Shown here: positions 1 through 8,261 of the stretch, piece after piece
Layout: every line of letters begins with the position of its first letter
Numbering within the stretch: position 1 is the first letter of the stretch
Assembly (NCBI GenBank): GCA_944321455.1
Contig: CALULI010000003.1
Location: 44,881-108,880, forward strand
Origin: an uncultured Eggerthellaceae bacterium
Lineage (GTDB): Bacteria; Actinomycetota; Coriobacteriia; Coriobacteriales; Eggerthellaceae
Reading direction: 5' to 3'
DNA length: 64,000 bases
The notes under the pieces: generated by a model
Database searches by the model: none
The model's input: only the letters and a program-made list of their open reading frames with translations
Told to the model about the DNA's origin: nothing
Translations under genes and position numbers: made by a program

Positions 1-656
1 GCGCACACTTCTTAGCGCTTGCTCTTGATCAGAAGTCAGTTGGTTTTAAGCCAAAGGTATTTGATCCTGATCCTGAAAAGCGCGCCGATACCCGCGTGGC
101 TGACCCTGTGCTTAAAGAGGGAGCCCTGTTAACCAAGGTATTTAACCGCTTGGCACGCAGCTGCTTGTATGAGGCGAAGAACAACTTTGAAGGCTACATG
201 CCTTTAGGTGCCGTCAGCACCGAAGTTGCCAAGCAGGTGCGCACAACCATGATGAAGTATGACGAGCTGATGTATCGCGTTGATTTGCATTCAGTTATGT
301 CGTTGATGGATGACTTTATTCGCTATGCCAACAAGTATTGGTCAAGCAATATTAAAGTTGCCCAGCAAAACGAAGACGAAGATGCGCGCCGTCAGACGCT
401 TGTTGATAGCTTCTACCTGTTGCGCATTGCAACGCTGTTGATGCATCCTGTTGTTCCGTGTGGTACTGAAAAAATTTGCGATTATATGAACTTTGATTTC
501 GAAGAGTTTTTCAGCTGGAATTATGACTTCGAAAGTATGGAAGAGCTGTGCAGTGCAAATGAAATCAACGAGCAGCGTCACCGCGTTCGCGATTTGCCGC
601 CTCGTACGGACTTCTTCAAGTTCCATCCTTCTCAAGTAAAGAATAAGGAGAAGTAA
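1..656 (+). CDS. metG: Methionine-tRNA ligase, C-terminal part (cut by left edge)
   Basis: The frame is open from base 3 to the TAA at 654-656, so the gene starts outside the window. About 217 residues are visible. They look like the helical anticodon-binding region of a class I methionyl-tRNA synthetase: an N-terminal FNRLARSCLYEAKNNF-like helix, long amphipathic helices, and the sequence HPVVPCGTEKICDYMNF, which matches the LxPxxPxxAxxI segment of MetG C-terminal domains. The catalytic HIGH and KMSKS motifs would lie to the left. The enzyme charges tRNA-Met in the cytoplasm. A GTG at 96 is only an internal valine. No C-terminal EMAP-II/tRNA-binding domain follows the anticodon-binding region, so this would be a short-form enzyme. 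Another class I synthetase is possible but less likely. Confidence 0.75.
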   Translation, partial: AHFLALALDQKSVGFKPKVFDPDPEKRADTRVADPVLKEGALLTKVFNRLARSCLYEAKNNFEGYMPLGAVSTEVAKQVRTTMMKYDELMYRVDLHSVMSLMDDFIRYANKYWSSNIKVAQQNEDEDARRQTLVDSFYLLRIATLLMHPVVPCGTEKICDYMNFDFEEFFSWNYDFESMEELCSANEINEQRHRVRDLPPRTDFFKFHPSQVKNKEK

Positions 657-677
657 TAGGAGAGACGCTATAAGTTC

Positions 678-705
678 TTGCAAGGTGCGAAGAATGTGCT
701 ATTCT
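678..705 (+). promoter_or_regulatory. Candidate promoter for rpmE
   Basis: TTGCAA at 678-683 and TATTCT at 700-705 are separated by 16 bases. This would start transcription near 712, giving a ~47-nt leader that holds the hairpin at 722-742. It is a pattern match only. Confidence 0.5.
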
Positions 706-721
706 AGATAAGCTTGTCTTC

Positions 722-742
722 GCCTTGGTCGGAAACCAAGGC
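722..742 (+). promoter_or_regulatory. Hairpin in the rpmE leader (possible L31 autoregulatory leader)
   Basis: A perfect 8-bp stem, GCCTTGGT (722-729) with ACCAAGGC (735-742), closes a CGGAA loop and sits 5 bases before the ribosome binding site AAGGAG (748-753) of rpmE. There is no U-run after it, so it is not a terminator. Ribosomal-protein leader motifs for L31 have been proposed in several bacterial groups including Coriobacteria. This hairpin has the right place and size, but I could not compare it with the published consensus. Confidence 0.5.
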
Positions 743-758
743 TTACTAAGGAGAAACC

Positions 759-1205
759 ATGAAAAAAGATATCCATCCGGAATACGTTGATTGCACCGTT
801 ACGTGCACCTGCGGCAACACGTTCCAGACTCGTTCTACGAAGCCTGAAATTCGTGTTGACATCTGCAGCGCTTGCCACCCATTCTTCACGGGTACCCAGA
901 AGCTTATTGACTCTGGCGGGCGTGTACAGCGCTTTGCAGACAAGTTTGGTTCTGCTCGTGAAACCGTTGCTGCTCGCGAAGCTGCTAAGAAGGCAGAGCG
1001 TGCTGCTGCTGTAGAAGCTGCAGAAGCTAAGCGCCGCGAAGAGCGTGCTGCAAAGGCTGCTGCTAAGGCAGAGCGTGCTGCTGAATACGCTAAGAAGGCA
1101 GAAGAAGAAGCTGCAAAGGCTGCTGCTGAAGCACCTGCAGAAGAAGCTGTTGAGGCAACCGCTGAAGCTGCTGAGGCTCCTGCAGAGGAAACGGCTGCAG
1201 AATAA
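759..1205 (+). CDS. rpmE: 50S ribosomal protein L31 with long Ala/Glu/Lys tail
   Basis: Residues 1-65 are a standard zinc-binding L31: the start MKKDIHPEY, Cys16, Cys18, Cys36 and Cys39 as probable zinc ligands, and the FTG...GGRVQRF core. L31 helps hold the central protuberance and the subunit bridge. The protein is 148 residues, about twice the usual 70-90. The extra ~80 residues are almost only Ala, Glu, Lys and Arg and look like a charged helix or coiled coil, ending in a more acidic [11 protein letters not shown] stretch. The tail is repetitive at DNA level: GCTAAG-GCAGAGCGTGCTGCT-type blocks recur near 984 and 1063. The ATG at 759 follows an AAGGAG site by 5 bases. A terminator follows the gene. 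Confidence 0.95.
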   Translation: MKKDIHPEYVDCTVTCTCGNTFQTRSTKPEIRVDICSACHPFFTGTQKLIDSGGRVQRFADKFGSARETVAAREAAKKAERAAAVEAAEAKRREERAAKAAAKAERAAEYAKKAEEEAAKAAAEAPAEEAVEATAEAAEAPAEETAAE

Positions 1206-1228
1206 ACAATCGGTATACCGAATTGGGA

Positions 1229-1258
1229 GCGTCTGTGTTTTTGCACAGGCGCTTTTTT
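1229..1258 (+). terminator. Rho-independent terminator after rpmE
   Basis: A 9-bp stem with one G-U pair, GCGTCTGTG / CACAGGCGC, is followed by a run of T from 1253. It separates rpmE from the next gene. Confidence 0.85.
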
Positions 1259-1298
1259 ATTTTGGGCTATACTGTCAGAAATATTGAAGGGAGTTTTC

Positions 1299-1973
1299 AT
1301 GATTGATCCAACAGCGCTGTTTAGCTTAAGCTACGGACTTTATCTGGTATCTTCGAAAAAAGATGGACGCAATGTCGGTTGTACAGTCAACACGTTTGCG
1401 CAGGTCACGTCTGATCCGCTGCAGGTAAGCATTGCTATTAATAAAGACAATTTCACTACCCAGGGCATTCAGGAAACGGGACAATTTGAAGTGGTTGTCT
1501 TGTCTGAAAATGCTCCGATGGACTTGATTGGGGGCTTCGGTTTTCATTCAAGCAAGACGGTTGATAAGTTTGAAGGTTGGTCAACCCAGGTTGCTGAATC
1601 AGGCATTGAGTACGTCAACGAATACATCTGTGCTCATGTTTCCGTTAAGGTAGTTAACTCACTTGATTTGGGCTCTCACATTTTCTTTGTTGGCGAAGTA
1701 ACCGCAGCAGAAAAGGGGCCAGAGACTGCTCCAATGACCTATGCCTACTATCATCAGGTAAAAGGTGGCAAGACGCCTCCCAAGGCATCAAGCTACATTG
1801 CTGAAGATGCTGCTCCAGCTACTCAGGAAGCTACTCAGGGCAAGCCTGCCGCAAAGTACGCATGGCGCTGCACCGTGTGTGGTCACATTGAGTATGCTGA
1901 TGAGCTCCCTGATGATTTTGTCTGCCCAATCTGTGGGGTAGGAAAAGACAAATTTGAACGCGTAGAACTTTAA
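1299..1973 (+). CDS. Flavin reductase-like protein fused to rubredoxin (high-molecular-weight rubredoxin)
   Basis: Residues ~1-160 match the FMN-binding flavin reductase (DIM6/NTAB) fold: a start of LFSLSYGLYLVSSKKDGRN type and a VNTFAQVTSDPLQVSIAINK segment. Residues ~185-224 are a rubredoxin with two iron-binding pairs, CTVCGH and CPICGVGKDKF. This fusion is known as high-molecular-weight rubredoxin in Moorella and other strict anaerobes, where it passes electrons from NAD(P)H-linked proteins to oxygen- or NO-reducing flavodiiron proteins. It is probably cytoplasmic and used in oxidative stress defence. A TTG at 1284 in frame is rejected as start, because AAGGGAG at 1286-1292 is placed correctly for the ATG at 1299. 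It is 14 bases upstream of thyX and could share its transcript. Confidence 0.88.
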   Translation: MIDPTALFSLSYGLYLVSSKKDGRNVGCTVNTFAQVTSDPLQVSIAINKDNFTTQGIQETGQFEVVVLSENAPMDLIGGFGFHSSKTVDKFEGWSTQVAESGIEYVNEYICAHVSVKVVNSLDLGSHIFFVGEVTAAEKGPETAPMTYAYYHQVKGGKTPPKASSYIAEDAAPATQEATQGKPAAKYAWRCTVCGHIEYADELPDDFVCPICGVGKDKFERVEL

Positions 1974-1986
1974 AGGAGTACCTTCT

Positions 1987-2667
1987 GTGAACGTAGAACT
2001 TCTCCAATATCCTGAAAATCCCGAGCGCGCGGTAGCAACCGCCGCTCGTCTTTGTTATGCCCCTGTTGGTGCAAAAGAACTGATGGAAACCATGCCTGAA
2101 GAACGCGTGAAAAGTGTTCTTTCGACCATCATGTCGTCAGGTCATTTTTCAACCCTAGAGCACGTGAGCTACACGTTCGCGGTTGATGGTGTTTCACGCG
2201 CATTGACCCACCAGCTGGTTCGTCATCGCTTGGCAAGCTTTAACCAGCAATCACAGCGCTACGTTAAATTCACTGATGATCTCAACGTGGTAAAGCCTGA
2301 AACGGTTGCTCAAAACGAAGAGACCAATCGTGTGTTTGATGAAGCCGTTGATGCGGTAGTAGATGCCTACCATAAGCTTCTTGAAGCAGGTGTTCCTGCC
2401 GAAGATGCACGTTACTTGCTTCCTAACGCAGCGGAAACGAAGATTGTTATTACCATGAACATTCGTGAGTTGTTGCATTTCTTCAGCTTGCGTTGCTGCA
2501 ATCGCGCTCAGTGGGAAATTCGTGAACTTGCCAACAAGATGCTTGAGCTGGTTCGTCCAACGGCGTCCTTTATCTTTATGGATGCAGGCGCTCCGTGCGT
2601 GCGCGGTGCTTGCCCGGAAGGCAAGATGACCTGTGGTCGTCCGTATCCGCGCGTAACACGCGAATAA
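1987..2667 (+). CDS. thyX: Flavin-dependent thymidylate synthase
   Basis: A 226-residue protein with the ThyX signature RHRxxSxNxxSxR, seen here as RHRLASFNQQSQRY around residues 78-91. It makes dTMP from dUMP using methylene-tetrahydrofolate and FAD, replacing ThyA. The C-terminal part has the nucleotide-binding block around PNAAETKIVITMNIRELLHF, where LPxxxxT-type residues and NxRxxxHF are typical. The length is normal for the family. The start is GTG at 1987, preceded by AAGGAG at 1973-1978. It lies just downstream of the rubredoxin fusion gene; both are flavoproteins, but no functional link is implied. Confidence 0.95.
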   Translation: MNVELLQYPENPERAVATAARLCYAPVGAKELMETMPEERVKSVLSTIMSSGHFSTLEHVSYTFAVDGVSRALTHQLVRHRLASFNQQSQRYVKFTDDLNVVKPETVAQNEETNRVFDEAVDAVVDAYHKLLEAGVPAEDARYLLPNAAETKIVITMNIRELLHFFSLRCCNRAQWEIRELANKMLELVRPTASFIFMDAGAPCVRGACPEGKMTCGRPYPRVTRE

Positions 2668-2711
2668 GACGTGTGATAGCGGTTTGAGCTGGTTGGATCC
2701 GTAAGACACCT

Positions 2712-3788
2712 ATGCAAAAGAATCCCTCAGAATTACGACGCGCCTTCGATGAAGACGGAGTCCACAAAACACACATTGGTGGGCAAGCGCTTATCGAAGG
2801 CGTTATGATGCGCGGCAAGACGCACTGGGCGGTTGCCGTGCGTACCGATGATGGCTCCATCTATCAGGAAGAGCACGCGCTCAAGGCGAAGGGGCGCACT
2901 TCCTGGATGAAGTTGCCTTTGGTACGCGGGTGCGTTGCGTTTGTTGATTCGCTTTTGTTGGGGTTTAAGGCCTTGGAGGTTTCGGCATCGCACGCGGCGC
3001 TGTTCGATGACGACCAGGATGACCACGACGCCGCCAGCCAAACTAGCCAGAGCAATCAAGTCGATCAGGCTCAACAACCTGACCACGCCGACACCAATAA
3101 AATCAACCAAGTCGACCAAGCCGCAGCTGATGACGAAGGCTTATCGCGCGGCGAAATAGCAATCTCGTTCGTTATTGGCATCGTGCTTGCGCTTGCTCTG
3201 TTTATGTTGGCGCCTGCAGCCCTGTCTAATCTGGTCGTGGGTGACTACGACGTTAATCCTTTTGCCTGGAATATGGTGGATGGTATTTCGCGCGTTGCCA
3301 TCTTTATCTTTTATGTTTGGCTTATTGGACGCATGAAAGACATTAAGCGCATGTTTGCCTACCATGGTGCCGAGCACAAAACAATTCATTGCTATGAGCA
3401 TGGGCTTGAACTCACACCTGAAAATGCGCGCCGCTTTCCTCGGCTGCACGTGCGCTGTGGCACGGCTTTCATGATTATGGTCATGATTATTGCTCTGTTG
3501 CTCTATACCATTATTCCGCTCGATCAGCTCATCGGTTTCTTAGGTGTTAAGGAAAGTCTTCCCAAATTTTTACTGGTGTTGGTGGTTCGCATAGCGCTTC
3601 TTCCTGCAATTGCGGGTATTTCGTATGAAATTACGGTTAAATGGGCAGGCTCTCATCCCGACAATCCGTTGGTGAAAGTATTGCTCTGGCCCGGCATGCA
3701 AATGCAGCGCTTAACTACCAATGAGCCTGATGATAGTCAACTTGAATGCGCAATTGCCGCCATGAAGCAGGTTTTGGCTCACGAATAA
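2712..3788 (+). CDS. DUF1385 family membrane protein with a polar low-complexity insert
   Basis: This is a DUF1385 (YqhQ-like) protein of unknown function. The conserved start GGQALIEGVMMRGK is at residues ~23-36, and the family block YHGAEHKTIHCYEHG, rich in His and Glu, is near residue 218, suggesting a metal site. Hydrophobic helices lie at about residues 150-172, 185-205, 250-272 and 283-305. Between the N-terminal block and the first helix (residues ~98-145) is an insert made mostly of Asp, Gln, Asn, Ala and Ser with repeated QVDQA units, which the core family does not need. In Firmicutes and Actinobacteria this gene often lies near prmC and prfA; here it follows thyX by 44 bases. The ATG at 2712 has only a weak ribosome binding site. 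Confidence 0.85.
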   Translation: MQKNPSELRRAFDEDGVHKTHIGGQALIEGVMMRGKTHWAVAVRTDDGSIYQEEHALKAKGRTSWMKLPLVRGCVAFVDSLLLGFKALEVSASHAALFDDDQDDHDAASQTSQSNQVDQAQQPDHADTNKINQVDQAAADDEGLSRGEIAISFVIGIVLALALFMLAPAALSNLVVGDYDVNPFAWNMVDGISRVAIFIFYVWLIGRMKDIKRMFAYHGAEHKTIHCYEHGLELTPENARRFPRLHVRCGTAFMIMVMIIALLLYTIIPLDQLIGFLGVKESLPKFLLVLVVRIALLPAIAGISYEITVKWAGSHPDNPLVKVLLWPGMQMQRLTTNEPDDSQLECAIAAMKQVLAHE

Positions 3789-3927
3789 CAAGGGTAAGAA
3801 CTTTAAATGAACCTGAATTTTACGAACGTTTTTTCCGAAGATCGCTCTGTTCGTGTATGCTAACTATTCGTAGAACCCGCGCAGCGGGAATCCCCACGCA
3901 CGTAAAATCACGAAAGAGGGGTATCGT

Positions 3928-6426
3928 GTGAAATTAGTAGTAACTGAGAAAAATATAGCTGCTCAAAAAATTGCTGAGCTGCTCGGGACGGGCAAGCCGA
4001 AGGCAGACAAGGTGTATTCCACACCTATCTATCGCTTTACGCGCGATGGTGAAGATTGGGTAACCATTGGTTTGCGCGGCCACATCTTAGCGCCTGATTT
4101 TGTTCCGCATCTTGTGTACAAAAAACGCGGCGGCTGGATTGGCGTTGATGCTAATGGTGAAGCGGTTCCCGCCGATGTTCCTAAAGATCTTCCCAAACCA
4201 CCATTCAAAAAGAAAAAGCCCTTTCTGGAAGATGGGGTAGATCTGGGTGCTTGGAAAATGGATGCGCTTCCTTATTTGGTCTATGCGCCCATAGAGAAGC
4301 TCCCCAAAGAAAAGGACATCATTCGCTCTCTTAAAAATCTTGCGAAAAAGTCAGATGAAATTATTATCGCGACCGACTTCGACCGTGAAGGCGAATTGAT
4401 TGGCTCTGATGCGCTGTCGTGCATTAAAGAGGTAAATGATACGGCTCCCGTATCACGTGCACGCTATTCGGCCATCACCAAAGAAGAAATTACGCATGCG
4501 TTCAACAATTTAGTAGATTTGGACGTCAACCTAGCCCAAGCAGGCGAATCGCGCCAAGACATTGACCTTATTTGGGGTGCGGTTCTAACGCGCTTTTTGA
4601 CCATTGTAAAGTTTGCTGGATATGGCAATGTTCGTAGCTCTGGTCGTGTGCAAACGCCAACGCTTGCCTTGATTGTTGCGCGTGAGCGCGAACGTATGGC
4701 GTTTATCCCTGAAGACTACTGGGTTATCAAAGGATCCTTTGTCCACGATAACTTTGAATTCAAGGCGCCTCATGCTACGGCACGCTTCAAAAAGGAAGCG
4801 GATGCCGACAAAGTTATGCAGGATGTGGAAGGGCAGACAAGCGCACGTGTGGCTGCTATTGAAAAGAAGCACCGTCGCGTTCAGCCTCCCGTGCCGTTTA
4901 ATACCACGTCGCTGATGGCAGCGGCTTCGGCAGAAGGATTGAGTCCTGCTCGCACCATGCGCCTTGCAGAAAGCCTCTACATGGATGGCTATATTTCGTA
5001 TCCGCGTGTTGACAATACGGTCTATCCGTCGTCCCTTAACTACGCCGATATCTTAAAGCGCATTTCGGCAAATCCAGCGTATCGCCCCTACGCTCAGGAG
5101 CTGTTGGCTAAAAAGACGCTCAAAGCCACCCGTGGCAAAACGGAAACCACTGACCATCCACCAATTCATCCAACTAACGTGGCAACGCCTGAAGACTTGC
5201 CGCCTGCTGAATACAAGCTCTACAACCTGATCGCGCGCCGTTTTATGGCAACGCTTTCAGACCCTGCAGAAATTGAGGGCACGAAGGTTACGCTTGATGT
5301 CAACGGCCAACCTTTCGTTGTTAAAGGTGACGTTCTGGTTGTACCTGGTTTTCGCGCAATCTATCCCTACGGCTTGAAAAAAGACGAACAGCTTCCTGCG
5401 CTTACAGAAGGCGAAGAAGTGGTGTTTGAGGGAGCAGAAAAAACGAAAAAGCAGACCGAACCACCTGCGCGCTATTCGCAAGGCAAGCTGATCCAAGAAA
5501 TGGAAAAGCTTGGTCTTGGTACCAAATCAACGCGCCATTCCATTATTGAGCGTCTCTATACGGTGAAATACATTCAAAATGATCCTATTGAGCCGTCTCA
5601 GCTTGGCATTGCGGTTATTGATGCGCTCGGTAAATTTGCCCCGCATGTTACCAGCCCTGACATGACAGCTAACCTTGAAAACGAAATGACCGCTATTGCA
5701 TCAGGCGGATCAGCAAAGATTGATGTGGTGGGCCACTCCCGCAAACTGTTGGCAGGAGAGCTTGCTAATTTGATCCCTCATTCTGAAGAGGTTAAAGATG
5801 CGCTTGCTGATGCGGTTGCGGCTGATGCATATGTGGGCCCTTGCCCTAAGTGCGGCAAAGACCTGCAGCTGCGTACGTCGCAAAAGACGCGATCTATGTT
5901 TATCGGATGTTCAGGATGGCCTGACTGTGATGTGACCTATCCGCTTCCGAAGGGCAAGATTGAAACGCTTGATGAGCCGTGCCCTAAGTGCGGCATGCCT
6001 CAGATTAAGGTAACGGCATTTCGCTCAAAGCCGCGTACGCTCTGTATTGATCCTGAGTGCGAAACCAACAAAGAGCCTGATCTTGAAGTGGGCACGTGTC
6101 CTACGTGTGCCGCACAAGGCAAGCACGCTAAGTTGATCGCGCACAAAAATCCGCGCACACTCAAGCGCTTTATTCGTTGCGAAAACTACGATGAATGCCA
6201 GACGGGATATCCGCTGCCTCAATATGGTGCACTTACAGCAACCGATGAGGTGTGTGAACACTGCGGCGCTCCGTTGGTGATAGTGACCACCAATAGGGGT
6301 CCTTGGAAGCTCTGTCCTAATTTCAAGTGTCCTGGTAAAGAAGAAGACGCGAAGAAAAAGGCAACAAAATCCAAGGGAGCATCACGCTCAAAGAAAACAG
6401 CTAACAAAAAGGCTAATAAAAAGTAA
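3928..6426 (+). CDS. topA: Type IA DNA topoisomerase I, archaeal-like, with four zinc fingers
   Basis: An 832-residue topoisomerase that relaxes negatively supercoiled DNA. The TOPRIM domain starts at once (LVVTEKNIAAQKIAELLG) and has the acidic metal motif ATDFDREGELIG near residue 148. The catalytic tyrosine is Tyr358 in YISYPRVDN. The C-terminus from ~residue 639 carries four Cys4-type zinc fingers with pairs CPKC, CPKC, CPTC and CEHC, then a Lys-rich end of about 25 residues. The short lead into TOPRIM and the VTEKNIAA start resemble the archaeal/topA_arch branch more than E. coli TopA; this is judged by eye. The start is GTG at 3928 after GAAAGAGGGG. About 140 bases of upstream DNA separate it from the DUF1385 gene. 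Confidence 0.93.
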   Translation: MKLVVTEKNIAAQKIAELLGTGKPKADKVYSTPIYRFTRDGEDWVTIGLRGHILAPDFVPHLVYKKRGGWIGVDANGEAVPADVPKDLPKPPFKKKKPFLEDGVDLGAWKMDALPYLVYAPIEKLPKEKDIIRSLKNLAKKSDEIIIATDFDREGELIGSDALSCIKEVNDTAPVSRARYSAITKEEITHAFNNLVDLDVNLAQAGESRQDIDLIWGAVLTRFLTIVKFAGYGNVRSSGRVQTPTLALIVARERERMAFIPEDYWVIKGSFVHDNFEFKAPHATARFKKEADADKVMQDVEGQTSARVAAIEKKHRRVQPPVPFNTTSLMAAASAEGLSPARTMRLAESLYMDGYISYPRVDNTVYPSSLNYADILKRISANPAYRPYAQELLAKKTLKATRGKTETTDHPPIHPTNVATPEDLPPAEYKLYNLIARRFMATLSDPAEIEGTKVTLDVNGQPFVVKGDVLVVPGFRAIYPYGLKKDEQLPALTEGEEVVFEGAEKTKKQTEPPARYSQGKLIQEMEKLGLGTKSTRHSIIERLYTVKYIQNDPIEPSQLGIAVIDALGKFAPHVTSPDMTANLENEMTAIASGGSAKIDVVGHSRKLLAGELANLIPHSEEVKDALADAVAADAYVGPCPKCGKDLQLRTSQKTRSMFIGCSGWPDCDVTYPLPKGKIETLDEPCPKCGMPQIKVTAFRSKPRTLCIDPECETNKEPDLEVGTCPTCAAQGKHAKLIAHKNPRTLKRFIRCENYDECQTGYPLPQYGALTATDEVCEHCGAPLVIVTTNRGPWKLCPNFKCPGKEEDAKKKATKSKGASRSKKTANKKANKK

Positions 6427-6476
6427 GATAATACAAGGTAATCAAAACTATAAGCTCGTTTATATCGGGAGGAATT

Positions 6477-7400
6477 ATGAGTAAAGTAACCATTGTTGGT
6501 GCAGGTAATGTTGGAGCAACGGCTGCCCATATTATTGCTTCTAAGAACTTGGCAGATGTTGTTTTGGTTGACGTTGCTGATGGTTTGCCTCAGGGTAAAG
6601 CACTCGACATGATGCACATGCGTTCGGTTGAAAAATTTACCGTTTCCGTTACGGGCTCTAATGATTATGAACCAACGAAAGATTCTGACGTTGTGGTTAT
6701 CACGGCAGGCATTGCCCGCAAGCCTGGCATGACGCGCGAAGACTTGCTGGGTGTTAACTCAGGCATTATGACTTCTGTAATTGACCAGGCAATGGAGGCT
6801 TCTCCTAACGCAATTTATATCTGCGTTACCAATCCGCTTGACGTTATGACCTACCTTGCCTTCAAGAAGTCAGGTCTTCCTTCTAACCGCTTGATGGGTA
6901 TGGGCGGCGTTTTGGATTCGTCCCGTCTCTCTTTCGCGGTATGCGAAAAGCTTGGTTGCGATCCAGAAGATGTTGAGGCATGGGCATTGGGTGCTCATGG
7001 TGAAGGTATGGTTTGCTGGCCACGCTACACCAAGGTTAAGGGCACTCCTATCACCGAGCTTATGAGCGCAGAGGATATTGAAGAAGTTACCAAGCGTTGC
7101 ACCAAGGGTGGCGCTGAAGTAGTTGCCTTCTTAAAGACGGGTTCTGCTTACTATGCTCCTGGTGCTTCCATTGCAAAAATGGTAGAGGCTATTCTTACCG
7201 ACTCCAAGGAAGTCATGAGTGTGTGCGCCTATATTGATGGCGAATATGGCCTGAATGATCTGTATATGAACATTCCTTGTCGTCTGGGTAAGGATGGCGT
7301 TGAAGAAATTGTTGAATTTGATTTGACCGACGAAGAAATGAAAGCCTTGCACGAATCAGCAGCAAGCGTAAAAGCAGGTCTTGAAAATCTTCCTGAATAG
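6477..7400 (+). CDS. mdh: Malate dehydrogenase (NAD-dependent)
   Basis: A 307-residue member of the lactate/malate dehydrogenase family, probably cytoplasmic. The NAD-binding GAGNVGA loop is at residues 8-14 and Asp32 favours NAD over NADP. Substrate-binding Arg81 and Arg87 lie in IARKPGMTREDLL; arginine at the first position marks malate rather than lactate specificity, where glutamine would be expected. The NPLDV block follows, and the catalytic His174 is in GAHGEGM. The ATG at 6477 follows GGGAGGA. The two fumarase subunits start 16 bases after its stop, so the operon would take oxaloacetate to malate to fumarate, the reductive branch that feeds fumarate respiration. Confidence 0.95.
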   Translation: MSKVTIVGAGNVGATAAHIIASKNLADVVLVDVADGLPQGKALDMMHMRSVEKFTVSVTGSNDYEPTKDSDVVVITAGIARKPGMTREDLLGVNSGIMTSVIDQAMEASPNAIYICVTNPLDVMTYLAFKKSGLPSNRLMGMGGVLDSSRLSFAVCEKLGCDPEDVEAWALGAHGEGMVCWPRYTKVKGTPITELMSAEDIEEVTKRCTKGGAEVVAFLKTGSAYYAPGASIAKMVEAILTDSKEVMSVCAYIDGEYGLNDLYMNIPCRLGKDGVEEIVEFDLTDEEMKALHESAASVKAGLENLPE

Positions 7401-7415
7401 GCTGGATATTTGACG

Positions 7416-8261
7416 ATGAAAGTTGTTTCTTCTAATACCGTAGCCGATGCGCTTTTGCTCTATATTCCTCGTTTGGCAACCATTTTGCCTCACGACGTCT
7501 TTGATGAATTGGTAGCAGCGCGTGATCGCGAAACGCACGAGCGTGCGCGCATTGTACTTGATCAGCTGGTTAAGAATGCACAAATTGCTGATGCGGACCG
7601 TGTTCCTATCTGCCAAGATACGGGATCGGTATGGGTCTGCTTAGAGGTTGGCCCTGATGTTGCTATTAATGGCAATGTATTCTCTAAGGTTGACGATGCT
7701 GTTGGTGATGCGTACCGCAATGCAAAGCTGCGCAAATCAATGGTGCATGATGCACTTTTTGATCGCACTAACACTGAAACAAACGCACCTGCCTTCTGTG
7801 AGATTCATTTTTCACCAACGCCTGGTGTTGCCCGCCTTCACATCATGTTAAAGGGTGGCGGTTCGGACAACGCAAGCCGTGTGGTTATGCTCACACCTAA
7901 TGCAGGCAAGCAAGGTGTCATTGATACGGTTTTGCAGTGCGTTAAAGAAAAGGCTGCTAATGCATGCCCACCATTAGTTGTTGGCGTAGGCGTTGGTTCC
8001 ACCTTCGATAAGGTTGGTGGCATGGCTAAGCGTGCGCTTATGCGTCCGTTAAACAAGCCAACCGAAGATCCACAAGTTCGTGCATTCGAACAGGAATTGC
8101 TGGAAGCTATTAATGCAACAGGTATTGGTGCAGGTGCACTCGGTGGCGACACAACGGCGTTAGGTGTCCGCGTGGCTACCGCACCGTGCCATATTGCTGC
8201 ACTGCCCGTGGCTGTCAATATGGGTTGTTCTGCTATGAGGAGGGTTACCGTTGAACTATAA
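7416..8261 (+). CDS. fumA: Class I fumarate hydratase, alpha subunit
   Basis: A 281-residue protein matching the N-terminal part of class I Fe-S fumarases, which split into two subunits in many anaerobes. Likely [4Fe-4S] ligands are Cys66 (PICQDTGS), Cys184 (ACPPLVVGVGVG) and Cys271 (VNMGCSAMRR), with spacing close to that in E. coli FumA. It interconverts malate and fumarate together with the beta subunit encoded next, which overlaps it by 11 bases. L-tartrate dehydratase is the alternative for this family, but the mdh neighbour favours fumarase. A TTG two codons upstream (7410) is a possible start; the ATG at 7416 is preferred. These oxygen-sensitive enzymes suit an anaerobe. Confidence 0.92.
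   Translation: MKVVSSNTVADALLLYIPRLATILPHDVFDELVAARDRETHERARIVLDQLVKNAQIADADRVPICQDTGSVWVCLEVGPDVAINGNVFSKVDDAVGDAYRNAKLRKSMVHDALFDRTNTETNAPAFCEIHFSPTPGVARLHIMLKGGGSDNASRVVMLTPNAGKQGVIDTVLQCVKEKAANACPPLVVGVGVGSTFDKVGGMAKRALMRPLNKPTEDPQVRAFEQELLEAINATGIGAGALGGDTTALGVRVATAPCHIAALPVAVNMGCSAMRRVTVEL

Noticed and set aside
746..1300. 184-residue antisense reading frame opposite rpmE
   Set aside because: It is Ala/Ser-rich only because it mirrors the Ala codons of the L31 tail, and it runs across the rpmE terminator.
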